DNA from: Physocladia obscura
Taxonomy: Eukaryota; Chytridiomycota; Chytridiomycetes; Chytridiales; Chytriomycetaceae
Length of the DNA: 25,552 nt
Assembly: GCA_027596945.1 (NCBI GenBank)
Contig: JADGJH010000201.1
Coordinates: 1 to 25,552 of the forward strand
Reading direction: 5' to 3'
Positions 1-8,980 of this stretch are shown one piece after another. The position numbers and the translations under genes are program-made. The stretch's first letter is position 1; each line of letters starts with the position of its first letter. The notes below the pieces were generated by a model. It was not told where the DNA came from. It saw only the letters and a list, made by a program, of their open reading frames with translations, and did no database searches.

Positions 1-36
1 TTGCAATAGTTTAATCTTTGTAAGAGCATCTGCACT

Positions 37-657
37 ATGTCCCATTCTGTTTTAAATTTGGGAGAGATTTTTCGCACCGGACTTTCCAAATTTGAAAACT
101 TCCAAATTCTGTTCCAAAATATTTTGATTTTGGAATTTATTTTGCAACTTCTAAAAACAAAAAATGAAGCATCACACATCACTTTTGATTTTTCTAAACA
201 TAAAAACGACAGAAAAGCCAGGAAGAGGTGCCCAGATGATAAATATATTGCCCTTGTCAAGGCATTTGTCAGAGTGTACGGTGTTGTGTGATGCGATCAC
301 AACAACCAACCAGAAAAGAGTTACATTCTACAACGGAGCTCTGGAAAAAGTAAAGAAATTGGAGCCTGTCATTGATGCAAATGGATGCAGCATAAATTGC
401 ATCACCCAACAACTTCAAGAAATCAATCATGAAACTCAAAAGTTTGAAGATTTCTTTGCTTACTTCAGAATAGGCACAAAGATTTTATAATGCCAAAAAA
501 GAAAAGTATAAATTCAAGTATTGCTGACTCTATATGCACAATCAACCAAAGTGGTCAGCTTCCTGGAACAATAAGTCAAGTGAATCAAAGAAGCACAAAG
601 GGTTGTCTTCTTAAACTGCAGGTATTATCTGACTTTGAAAACAAATACAGTGCCTGA
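37..657 (+). pseudogene. Decayed ORF of unknown family, probably transposon-derived
   Basis: Coding-like sequence runs in one frame to about 291 (ending near ALVKAFVRVYGVV), continues in a second frame from about 292 to 490 (containing RVTFYNGALEKVKKLEP), and reopens in the first frame at about 481 to 657 (starting DFIMPKKKSINSS). The quick handover between open frames suggests one ancestral gene with frameshifts, or a short unrecognised intron. I recognise no domain. It lies in the repeat-rich left flank and may be cut by the window edge on its 5' side. A chance set of open frames in AT-rich DNA remains possible. Confidence 0.25.
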
Positions 658-919
658 AACCATGTTCAATCCAACTGCAAAGACTAAAGGCACTATATGA
701 ATTGAAGCATCACAATTGAACAACAGACTTACAGACCTTCAAATATTTTAGCAATAATTGATATTTAAGCCCTATTGTTCAACAACCAAGCTTTTATCAA
801 TCTAACACATTTGAATTTCCTTCTTCATTGACTGGAATTCCAGCAGTGGTAGCTCTTTTTGTTTTTATGACTCCACTTTTTTTTTCTGTTCTGTCTGAAA
901 CTCCTCTTGTTGCAAAAAT

Positions 920-1682
920 ACTGAATTAAAGCTAAGTCAATATTTGAGAATCTTTAACTTGGATTCATTGAGTTCACTTGTATACAAAAGGAGAAATAAA
1001 ATATAAAATATAAAAAATAAAAAATTTTACATTTGTAAATTATATATATATAAAAACATGTAAACTGAGAAGTTATACCAAAATTGGTAGCTCAGTAGCT
1101 GCTAGAAGGAACTGGGTTGAACTCCCAGGCTGACTGTTCTTTTTCCAGAAATTTCTATTTTTAGTTTTTCATAATAACTCCGAAAGTGTCCATCTTATGC
1201 ATGGAAGGCATATAATGGCAATTAAGTATACAGAACATCACATGCCCTATGGAAAACAGCTCTACACTATTTCTCAAGCTCAAATAAGCATTGGAAACAT
1301 TTTTTATTAACTCACATAGACTACAGCTGAAAATGGCTATCAACATGCTGAAAGTGGTGTTGAAGTGCATTTTTTGAGCCAATACAGCTTTGCGCTGTTG
1401 TTTGTCAGAAGATGGGCTTCAAGGCAACTTTTTCTTTAATGAAAATTTCTTATTTTTGGAAATGATAGAAACTGAACAAAAACTGCAATGTTGGAATTTC
1501 AAATACAAAACTGCACAAGAAAATACTTAAATAGTTTTTATTTCTCTTTCTTTGTAAACAAGCTTTAAAAAATAAATTTGGAAGTATTATACTAAACTCT
1601 CTGACAACAGAAATTCAACACTTCTTCCTGCTTCATTTGCAACCCCTTCATTTTCAGCAATTCTAGTGGCTCTTTTTTTCCT
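920..1682. repeat. Dispersed repeat, copy 1
   Basis: This stretch aligns by eye, in the same orientation, with about 18180 to 19142. Shared landmarks in order are a GTATACAAAA block, an ACATGTAAAC block, a tRNA-like box pair, CATAATAACTC, CCATCTTATGC, ACATTTTTTATTAACTCACATA, TTGTTTGTCAGAAGATGGG and a final GTGGCTCT before a T-run. Copy 1 is about 200 nt shorter, mainly because copy 2 has extra sequence around its middle. On the minus strand both copies keep a common reading frame (here about 1245 to 1430), sharing LCELIKNVS. Element boundaries are approximate and no terminal repeats or target-site duplications were found. Confidence 0.7.
1086..1135 (+). repeat. tRNA-like A box and B box inside repeat copy 1
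   Basis: TAGCTCAGTAG fits the pol III A-box pattern, and GGGTTGAACTCCC about 25 nt downstream is close to a B box, with a change where the usual C-G pair sits. The spacing is tRNA-like, but no full cloverleaf with paired acceptor ends is visible. This looks like the head of a tRNA-derived SINE or a tRNA pseudogene rather than a working tRNA. The matching place in the other repeat copy has the same arrangement. Confidence 0.4.
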
Positions 1683-2557
1683 ACAACATGAAGCTTAGAA
1701 AGGTTCAAATCAACTGAGCTTTTCTTCCCCTTCAGGTCATGTGCCTTTTAGAAGCAAGTCAGGCCTATACAATGTTTTGAACAATTTAAATTCTTAAACT
1801 GAATGAGACACTTTATTATTGATGGTTAAATAATCACATGAGTTAGATGGATGTGGCAAGGAAGAAGGGGGTTGGAAGGCTCTCATGATCTGGCAAGGTG
1901 TAGTTTCGAGAAATTTTGAATGCATATTTATCTTATCTGCAATAGCTCTTGATTATTTCAGCACTGTTGATTTGCAAATCTTGAAATATTCATTTGTTGA
2001 ATCAGCTAGACAGCCACAGCTTATAATGCACTATGCTGCCTGTATTTTCTGTAACACCGAAAGTTTGTCACAGCCAAACACATCATTTTTTTGCTGAAAG
2101 TATGGATTGTGTAATACAACATCATTAACAATTTTTTTAAAAATTTGAGCGGTATTCAAAACCAGCATCTGAAAATGTACTCTGATTAATGAGGTATATC
2201 ACATAAGTAATCTTCAACAAGATTATGATGAAACTTTTTTTTTTATCTTTTTGGATCCTCATCGCAAAACAGTTCCAAAATTTCAAATGGACCTATTTTA
2301 TCCTCCTGGCAAGCGAAGAGCAGATGGTAAACATTCACCATGACCAAGAGAATCAAGTTCAACCATGACTTCGGACAATTTTTATTTTTTATTTGTACAA
2401 ATGAAATGGTTGTGCAATTGGAAGTTTTTTTTTTAAGAAATCAACGCACATGCCCTAAGCCCCACAAAAAAAATGCATTTCTTTTGTGGTCAAGTGGTAT
2501 TTCTTAACCACAAATGGAAAATAAATGACCTGAAATAACATAACAATTTGAAAAACA
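1683..2557. other. Left flank without a supported gene
   Basis: AT-rich and CpG-poor down to about 2250, with short chance ORFs only. CpG dinucleotides start to reappear from about 2264. A short open stretch near 2251 to 2341 (starting DPHRKTVPKF) could be a gene remnant but matches nothing I know. No promoter for the acetyltransferase gene at 2558 is obvious. Confidence 0.5.
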
Positions 2558-3211
2558 ATGACAGAAATTGGTGGAATAACGATTCGTCGGGCAACCGTCG
2601 CGGATGGAGTCGAACTCAACATAGACATGATGGCAGGCTGGACAACAGCACCTTACGGTCCAGTAGCATGGGAATTCTGGCACAAGGAGTCATTCCTGAA
2701 CCCAGAAACAGATTACGGATTTGTCGCGGTTGACAATGAAACCGGCAAGATTGTCGGATCGTGTATTAGCCGTTTCCGTGATCAAGACTTTCGCCCCGAG
2801 CACTTGCGGCGCGAACTCTCTTTAACACTTGCCCAGAAGGAAGCTGTTGGCTGGGATTTGTATAGTGCGGAGGAGCAAGAAACAATCTTAAAGTTTTGGG
2901 AAGTGTATGGCATTTGTTATGAGGCTGGTGCAATTGATGTGCAGCAATATCTTCCTGTTGGCCGACCTTACTTGTATGTACGACAGATGAGAGTGCGGGA
3001 GGAATTTCGTGAACGTGGTATTGGTGGGGTGTTGTTAGGTGAGGTTCTCGCTGAGGCAAGAAAAAGAAATTGCGCTGTGCAGTTGGAAAGCTGGGGGAAA
3101 GGTCGCCAGTTTTATGCAAAATACGGTAGTAATGATGCAGGCCCAGTTTATCCTCTGAGTTTTGAACACAAGAGAGAAGCTGCACAATCTTGCATGTTGT
3201 GGTATGTATGA
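2558..3211 (+). CDS. GNAT-family N-acetyltransferase
   Basis: A single-exon gene for 217 aa. The GNAT fold should transfer an acetyl group from acetyl-CoA to an amine; the substrate cannot be read from the sequence. Visible family marks are the N-terminal ITIRRATVADG strand and helix (residues 7 to 17), and the acetyl-CoA loop at about 140 to 170: a strand LYVRQMRV, then R151-x-x-G154-I-G156 and the helix VLLGEVLAEARKR. A later FYAKYG (185 to 190) matches the end of motif B. A 60-residue insert between the two halves (about 75 to 135) is longer than in minimal GNAT proteins. The ATG is the first in frame and follows AAAACA. There is no signal peptide or membrane segment, so it is probably cytosolic. 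It is convergent with the zinc-finger gene on the other strand, 51 bp between stop codons. Confidence 0.8.
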   Translation: MTEIGGITIRRATVADGVELNIDMMAGWTTAPYGPVAWEFWHKESFLNPETDYGFVAVDNETGKIVGSCISRFRDQDFRPEHLRRELSLTLAQKEAVGWDLYSAEEQETILKFWEVYGICYEAGAIDVQQYLPVGRPYLYVRQMRVREEFRERGIGGVLLGEVLAEARKRNCAVQLESWGKGRQFYAKYGSNDAGPVYPLSFEHKREAAQSCMLWYV

Positions 3212-3245
3212 TTACTTGTTAAAAATAACAGACATATTTGTTATC

Positions 3246-3251
3246 AATAAA
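3246..3251 (+). terminator. AATAAA polyadenylation signal of the acetyltransferase gene
   Basis: AATAAA lies 35 nt past the TGA stop, in the 51 bp between the two convergent stop codons. Transcripts using it would run into the 3' end of the opposite gene. Confidence 0.5.
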
Positions 3252-3262
3252 GGCCATCATCT

Positions 3263-4949
3263 TTAAAATTGATTTCTAACTCCATGACATCTCCCCTTCT
3301 TCAAATGACGTGTAACTCCGTCCATCCTGAAAGAGATGGAAGAACGTCTTCAAAATTTGTACTATTTGAAAATAATCCCTTACCTTGCGAAGGGTTTGTT
3401 ACAAATTTGGCACCTAATTGCTTCCGCATCGCCAGATTTGTGCTTTGTTGCAACATGACGTTTGAAATCATTTTTGCGCAAAAACTGGTTTAAAAGAAAA
3501 GTAAAGAAAGTGTTCATCAGCGAGAAGTAAAATGAAATATATATAAAATAAAAATTACTACTGAACTGAACGTCCACAAAAAACACAATGAAATGGGTGA
3601 TTTAAATCCACAGTAACCCTGCTCTTTTCAACATCTCTTAACGGTCCGCCACCACTACTCCCGCCTGCGCCCACAATAGATCCAAAAAGACTGCCAGCAT
3701 CTGAGTCAGAATTAATTCCTAGTCCAGCAAAGAAATCAGAATCGTTGAATGAAAACTCGCTTCCGTCAGAGTCGTGGTGTCCCATAATAGAGGGGCTTGG
3801 TGAAGCAACGTTACGATTCAATTGATGCAAAGACGAGTTGGATGGCATGACGTTTGGATTTGGGCTAATAATATTTCCGGAAGCTTGCACATTATTATTT
3901 GCAGCACCGAAAAGAGTATCAATGTTTGGAAGAGCGGCATTTTGAGAAGTGTTAACTTGACTAGGAGTATAGAGCATTGGACTACTGCCGCTGTTAGTTT
4001 CGATATTGGTTGATCCTCCACTATTCAATCCAGGTCTGCCGAATCTTGAAAGAGTGCTTTTATTTGTGGCGCCACTACTATCCCCGGCCAAGCTCGCTTT
4101 GTTTGTCGAAGACAAAAATTTTCCCAGATCCATTTTGCTGCTGCTAACATCGCTTTCGTCGTCTTCTTCATCGCCGCTGTCAATATTTGGACTATTTTTG
4201 CGAGATATATTTAACCAACCACCGCTGTTACCTTTAGAAGCAGTAGTAGCTGCAGTAGAAATATTGCTAGTCGAAAATATGCTACCGCTATCCGAACCAG
4301 AAGCTGATCTTCGGGTAATTCCGCTCATGATATTTCCGATTCGTTTTTTGCGATGTTTCTTTCCAGGTGGCACGGTTGCAGAAGTGGCTTGTGAATGGAA
4401 TGCTGATTGGTTGTCTGGAATCGAGTATTGTTCCGCAACAGTTGGCGCAGTAGACGCAGAATGAGGCATATACTTTTGAGATTCAGATAGACTGCTTGTA
4501 CTGTATTGCGGATTTATCGTTGCAGTCGATGTCGGGTAAAAGTTGGTGCTTCGAGAAGTGGAATTACTGTTACCAGGAATCAATTGCAGCTGGCGTTGAA
4601 GAAGCAAAATACGGAGCTGCTGTTCCAAATGAGTTTCTTGTTGTTGCATTTGGAAGCTCAGTGGCTGCTCTATGCCGTTCGCATAAAAGTTTCTGGTATT
4701 GGCAGTCGGGGTAATACTTCCATCACTACTGCTACGCGTAGTTGTTGTGAAAGTTTGAGGAGGAATATTTCCTGAAGAGATCAATCCATCCGATTCATTT
4801 TTTGCCAATGCGGCTGTAGCAAGAGCCAGCCGCTGTGCTGGTGTTAGTGACGAGACAAGCTGAACAGCAACGCGATCGAAATCGGTAGTTTCGTCAGATT
4901 CGTCGGGTTGCGCGTCTGTTGTTGTGGTGCTTGGGGGCTGATCATTCAT
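3263..4949 (-). CDS. C2H2 zinc-finger protein, paralog A
   Basis: My model has exons 4949-3567, 3484-3384 and 3326-3263, giving 515 aa. Splicing joins two fingers at the C-terminus. Finger 1 runs FHCVFC then GRS, intron, FLRKNDFKRHVATKH (C-x2-C-x12-H-x4-H). Finger 2 is CQIC-x12-H-x5-C, ending RHLKKGRC, so its last ligand is Cys. The donor must be the GTTCAG inside the long ORF: only this choice gives 12 residues between the second Cys and first His. The rest is Ser/Asn/Thr-rich and probably disordered, with an N-terminal LTPAQRLALATAAL helix (about 35 to 50), a Gln-rich stretch, a basic KKHRKKR patch, an acidic DSGDEEDDESD block and MDLGKFL. Probably a nuclear DNA-binding regulator; its target is unknown. 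Its neighbour at 5317-7238 is its paralog. Confidence 0.8.
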
Positions 4950-5316
4950 AACCAGTTTTTCTCAATTTTTGTTTCGGCGGCTGATTTGTTTCTTTTCTCC
5001 ATTTCTTTTTGTTTGCTTGCAATTTTTTTCTTCGGGTTTCAGCCCCTGTCAGCCCCCTCCATGTCAAAATATAATGAAGTGATTAACAAAGCGCTAAAAG
5101 AAAAATAAGTTATTTACATAAATAAAATAGTTACAGAGTCTGATTTAAAGAAAAGAACAAAAAGAGGTGCCGTCAAAATTGATGTGACTAATCAATAATA
5201 TTTGAAACCAACAAAAACACGCAAATAAACCAATAAAAAATAAAAAAATAAAAAAACAGCTTGGCAATAAGTTATCTGGTACATGTGCTTACGCTTAATC
5301 AATGCTGTTCTGATTA
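4950..5316. other. Spacer between the two zinc-finger paralogs
   Basis: About 367 bp holding the 5' region of paralog A and the 3' region of paralog B. It is rich in A and T runs, with pyrimidine-rich stretches at 4960 to 5040 upstream of the paralog A start. No TATA box or clear AATAAA for paralog B was seen. Confidence 0.5.
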
Positions 5317-7238
5317 TCATCCCTGATCGCCACTTGCGCCACGTAGACCTTGACACCGTCCTTTCTTCAGATGCCGTCTCACACCGTCCACTCTGGTAAT
5401 GACCAATTTAAAAAAATTTTATGAGAAAATTTCAAAGTGAAAAAAACAACCAATAAATCACCTTGCAAAAGTTTTATGACATGTGTCACACTTTATCACT
5501 CCGATCGGTTCGTGCTTTGTAAGAACATGGCGCTTGAAATCATGTTTTCGCAAAAACTGAGGTATAGATATCCAGAAAATCAATTTAACTAATTTAAAAG
5601 AGAATTTTAAGTTTAAAACTCAACTGCTCGACCGCAGGCCAAACAGGTATATGGATGTCCGAATTCATTTGAGCCAGATGAATCTTGCTTCGGGCTGTTT
5701 CCACCATGCTCCGAATTATCTGAAGCGACAAGGCCAAAACTGGCGAAATATTCACTATCGGGTATTGACATTTCCGAATCACTGAGTTCACTTCCAATAG
5801 TGCTCGACGATGAACTTGGGGTCGAAGAAGTCATGTTTATTGCTCCTTTAAAATCAGTGGTACCAATTTGTTGTGCAATTGAATCTGACAGTTTAATGTT
5901 TGCGGAAGCGGAGTTTGATGAATTACTGCTATCGACTCGAGGAACGTTATTCAAACGTGGTAGAGAAGATGACGAAATAGATTTGGCAGGCATTGATAGA
6001 ACCTGTTGCTGAATCAAAGACGACTTTGCTGAACCAATTGCCATCCTATTTTTCAAGGTATTGTTAAGACTCTTCAAGAAATTGGCAGATGCATCACTGC
6101 CGACTCCATCATCTGAATCATGTTGTATTATGTTCGAATTTTGACTGTCGACATTTGTTCCCAACTTTTCTGCAGACCGAACTCGCAAACTTTTGAGTTT
6201 CGATGATTTCGCTGATTTCGCTGAAAGCAATTTTCCCAGATCCATTCCATCATTATCTGATTCGCCATCTTCTTCGTTACCGCTGTCGTTTTTTGAATAG
6301 TTTGATGATGCGTTCGGGGGACTCGATTTTCGGCCAACACCAAGCCATTTGGCGCTGGATATTGGAAAAGATTGCTGCTGCTCGGTACTATTGTTTCTCG
6401 GCGGCGAAGCGCTTCCACTGAATGCCCGAAATAGGGATCCCATTCTTCGTGACTTTTGCTTTTTTTCAGATGCCGCCGAGGCGGAGTTTGATTGAAGCGC
6501 CGAATCGAATCGCGTGAGTGGAAGCGGATCCAAGAACGGATCAACAAATTGATTATTCATTCCCATAGTCGATTCTGGAGGGCCTATAGATATCGAGAGT
6601 TCGCGCAGGAGTGGATGGATATCTTGCTGTTGTTGCTGAAATTGTTGTTGCAGTTGGAATTGCAGTTGTTGAAATTGCTGTTGTTGGAATATTGGCAGAA
6701 ACGGATCCACGGACGATGAGAGTGGTGAACCAGCCATCTGCGCGGCTGTTACTTGAATTTGTAGCATTTGAATCTGCTGGACCATGAGTTCCTGCTGCTG
6801 TTGGCGTTGGAAGGCGAGCAGTTGGAGATGCAGCTGTTGGTCGGCGGCCGGAATACTCTGGTTAGCGTGGAATGTGCTATTCTGAATGTAGTCGAAGCCG
6901 TAGTCAATTGAGTTGTTGGCAACTTTGTTGTCGGTGGTGCAACCAAGTGCTGCCGCCGCTAACGCCACTCGCTGAGCCGGTGTTAGTTGCGCAACAAGAC
7001 GCTGTGCTTCCGCGCCAAAGCCGGCGTCAACACTTAAGTTGGATTGTTGTTGTTGCTGTTCCTGGTGTAAAAGCATTCCCAGACTGGATCCGACTCCAAA
7101 TCCGCCCAAATCACCCACAAAATCAGCGCTTAGGCCAGCACCAATCGACTGCTTCGATTCTTGCGCTTCGTCCGGTTGCCGTGCGTGCGTTTGTCCGATT
7201 GAATGTCTGCTGTTGTTTCCTTGATTTGTGTCACTCAT
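5317..7238 (-). CDS. C2H2 zinc-finger protein, paralog B (Gln-rich)
   Basis: My model has exons 7238-5625, 5556-5462 and 5392-5317, giving 594 aa. Finger 1 is YTCLAC then GRA, intron, FLRKHDFKRHVLTKH; finger 2 is CDTC-x12-H-x5-C, ending RHLKKGRC. Both introns sit at the same residue and phase as in paralog A (phase 0 in finger 1, phase 2 in the FAR codon of finger 2). Other shared blocks are LTPAQRVALAAAAL, a basic KKQKSRRMGSL patch, WLGVGRKSSP, DSGNEEDGESD, MDLGKLLS and an acidic D-S-E-Y/F-F segment before the fingers. Long Gln runs (about residues 150 to 220) distinguish it. I start at the ATG giving MSDTNQG because it compares best with paralog A; the frame stays open to an ATG at 7445, which would add 69 residues. 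Probably a nuclear transcription regulator. Confidence 0.8.
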
Positions 7239-8048
7239 CAAAAAGTCGATCAATAACAATCCAGTTGTGTATCGTTCATCCTGTCGATAAACGCAAGGAA
7301 ACTTAAAAGACTTAGCGCAGTTTTTATTTCTAATAGTATCGTCCTGAGGATTGGTCATGGTGCTAATCCTCTCTAATGGATTAGTGCCATAGAAATCCCG
7401 TGAAGGGTCAATTTTATTGAGACCTATCTTTACATAAAATAACATATGTTGTTCCTGCCAGACACAACACTAATCGCTCTCCACCCTCACACTGTCATTC
7501 ATCCCAATATGGCTACAACAACATTTAAAAAATCGTAAATAGATATTTTTATTTCATTTGGCTTGGCAATATTATTATTCCAATACAAATATATCGGCAA
7601 TACCCACAGCCCTCAGTTTTCATAAAGCATAATTAATCGGAATTAAATTTTTCTTCATTTTTTTGAGTTTTGTGTTCGCTTCAAAAACAATGCTCGTCAA
7701 GTATCACCCTATGAGGGACTGAAAACTGGGCTGAGCTTCCAAGAAAGTACTAACTCAAATCTTTAATCAATAAATACAGACAGATATAGTTTTATCTCTC
7801 CATCATAATCCTCGTTTTTCTTCTTCTTTTGGGTTGAGGGATTCAATGTGTGCATTTAAGTTTCATGGCATAACACGTTTTTAACACCAAAAACGCATGT
7901 TAGAAAAGAAGAATGTTTTTTTAATAACTAATTCTGCATTATGGATAAAAAGTATTTCATATAAATTAAAACAGAATTGATGCAAATGAAATGTTGTAAA
8001 AAGTGCTTTTATTGAAAAATAAAATCTAATGCGAGATAAAAAGAACTA
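7239..8048. other. Intergenic stretch upstream of zinc-finger paralog B
   Basis: No supported gene. The part nearest paralog B (7239 to 7445) is open in the paralog B frame and may be leader or extra coding sequence. The rest has AT-rich patches and no recognised RNA or repeat. The 3' end of the secreted repeat-peptide gene extends in from the right. Confidence 0.5.
8008..8013 (-). terminator. AATAAA signal of the repeat-peptide gene
   Basis: AATAAA on the minus strand, 36 nt past the TGA that ends the broken fourth repeat and 78 nt past the first stop codon. Its position suits a transcript that still covers all four repeats. Confidence 0.5.
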
Positions 8049-8093
8049 TCAGCATGCAGAATTATCCAGAGAGCAACCATTGTGGACACACTA
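8049..8093 (-). pseudogene. Fourth peptide repeat, cut off by a TAG codon
   Basis: Directly in frame after the 138th codon the sequence reads stop, then CVHNGCSLDNSAC, then TGA. It lines up with the WCVHDGCSLDNAA units inside the precursor, and the stop TAG stands exactly where the other units have TGG (Trp). One G-to-A change therefore explains the loss. The unit also lacks a dibasic end, having Ala-Cys-stop instead, as expected for a last repeat that needs no cut after it. The Asp of the core is Asn here. Confidence 0.75.
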
Positions 8094-8507
8094 AGCTGAT
8101 GAGTCCAGTGCGGAAATTTTTCGTGAAATAGCCAATGGTGCAATCGAAGTTGGAGTTTCGTTTTTACGCGCCGTGTTATCTAATGTGCAACCGTCATGAA
8201 CGCACCAAGTTGCAGGGTCTCTAGCGGCAACTCCTAAAACTGGTAAAACTGACGTTTCAACTGGTATTTCTACTGGAGTTTCATCGCGACGAGCAGCGTT
8301 GTCAAGAGAACAACCGTCATGAACACACCAAGCGGCAGCATCCCTTGCTACTATTTCGGCAACTGGTGCTTCGGCGGGGAGAATATCACGGCGAGCCGCA
8401 TTATCAAGAGAGCAACCGTCGTGAACACACCAAGCGGCCGGAATAGGAGCGGAAAGCGAAATTTTTGCAGCACTGAGAGTGAGCAAGAAAATACTGGAGA
8501 TTTGCAT
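8091..8507 (-). CDS. Secreted Kex2-type repeat precursor, pheromone-like
   Basis: Single exon, 138 aa. Residues 1 to 20 form a signal peptide (FLLTLSAAKISLSA), so the product enters the secretory path. Three repeats follow at 26-40, 60-74 and 101-115, each WCVHDGC-S/T-LDN-A/T-AR followed by R or K. The dibasic RR/RK ends are Kex2-type sites. Spacers rich in X-Ala and X-Pro pairs (such as PAEAPVAEIVARDAAA) resemble the stretches trimmed by dipeptidyl aminopeptidase in yeast alpha-factor precursors. The two Cys four residues apart could close a small ring. Known ascomycete alpha-type pheromones start with Trp-Cys and hold Gly and a second Cys further on, so a mating pheromone is a fair guess, but the short WC-x3-GC core is not typical. 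A Kex2-processed effector or a cyclic peptide precursor are alternatives; no tailoring enzyme gene is nearby. A fourth repeat follows the stop codon. Confidence 0.75.
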   Translation of the reverse strand: MQISSIFLLTLSAAKISLSAPIPAAWCVHDGCSLDNAARRDILPAEAPVAEIVARDAAAWCVHDGCSLDNAARRDETPVEIPVETSVLPVLGVAARDPATWCVHDGCTLDNTARKNETPTSIAPLAISRKISALDSSA

Positions 8508-8551
8508 TATTTGAGTTATCTAGTTTGAGGAAAATTGATGTGACATCCTAG

Positions 8552-8559
8552 TATTTATA
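8552..8559 (-). promoter_or_regulatory. TATA box of the repeat-peptide gene
   Basis: TATAAATA on the minus strand about 45 nt before the ATG at 8507. It is the clearest TATA box next to any gene in the window, which suits a strongly regulated rather than constitutive gene. Confidence 0.45.
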
Positions 8560-8896
8560 TGCTTTTTAATACAAAAGTGGCAAAGAACGAAAAGGCTAGA
8601 ATGGGCAACAGCACAATAGTACAACGGCTCAATGGGCTTTTTTTTTGGTTCCTTTGAAAATTTTCATTATTTCCATTATTGCAAGGGAACTTTGCCAAGC
8701 TTCAGCTCAGAACGCCAAAGATGCCAAAAAAAGAGAAATCATAAATAATTCTAGCCACGCAACAACGCATATGGATCCTCATATGCCTGTTTCACTTCGT
8801 TATTCTTTTCAAATATCGTTACCATCTGTTTACACTCTTAAGACATTTGCGCTTAATTTTTTTTTTCCGCCCTTTAAGAATGTAAAATAAAATGTT
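8560..8896. other. Spacer between SPT6 and the repeat-peptide gene
   Basis: No supported gene. An 81-codon open frame on the plus strand here has no homology that I recognise, sits in 5' flank sequence, and is left out. The upstream control region of the repeat-peptide gene should be in this stretch. Confidence 0.5.
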
Positions 8897-8902
8897 TTTA
8901 TT
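8897..8902 (-). terminator. AATAAA polyadenylation signal of SPT6
   Basis: AATAAA on the minus strand, about 80 nt past the SPT6 stop codon at 8981. Confidence 0.5.
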
Positions 8903-8980
8903 GCCTTACAATTTTCATTGGTTTGACATTGAATTTTTCAACTAGTAAACACGCTGTAAAACTGCTTCACAAGAAATTTA

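Noticed and set aside
1086..1135. A functional tRNA gene
   Set aside because: A and B boxes are present, but acceptor and T stems do not pair over a normal length, and the repeat copy at 18333 has drifted in the same place.
2766..3185. 139-aa minus-strand ORF under the acetyltransferase gene
   Set aside because: Shadow of the GNAT coding frame; the plus-strand frame carries clear GNAT motifs.
4006..4464. 152-aa plus-strand ORF under zinc-finger paralog A
   Set aside because: A shadow of Ser/Asn-rich codons on the other strand; the minus frame splices into zinc fingers shared with the paralog.
7680..7735. A box C/D snoRNA (ATGAGG and CTGA motifs)
   Set aside because: The C-box match is poor and no terminal stem pairs around the motifs.
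8091..8507. A RiPP (dikaritin-type) biosynthetic cluster
   Set aside because: The repeat precursor would fit such a system, but none of the neighbouring genes (SPT6, hydroxylase, zinc fingers, GNAT) is a tailoring enzyme of that kind.
8645..8890. 81-aa plus-strand ORF with a hydrophobic start, signal-peptide-like
   Set aside because: It sits in the upstream region of the repeat-peptide gene, has no matching domain, and its middle and end read like random AT-rich sequence.
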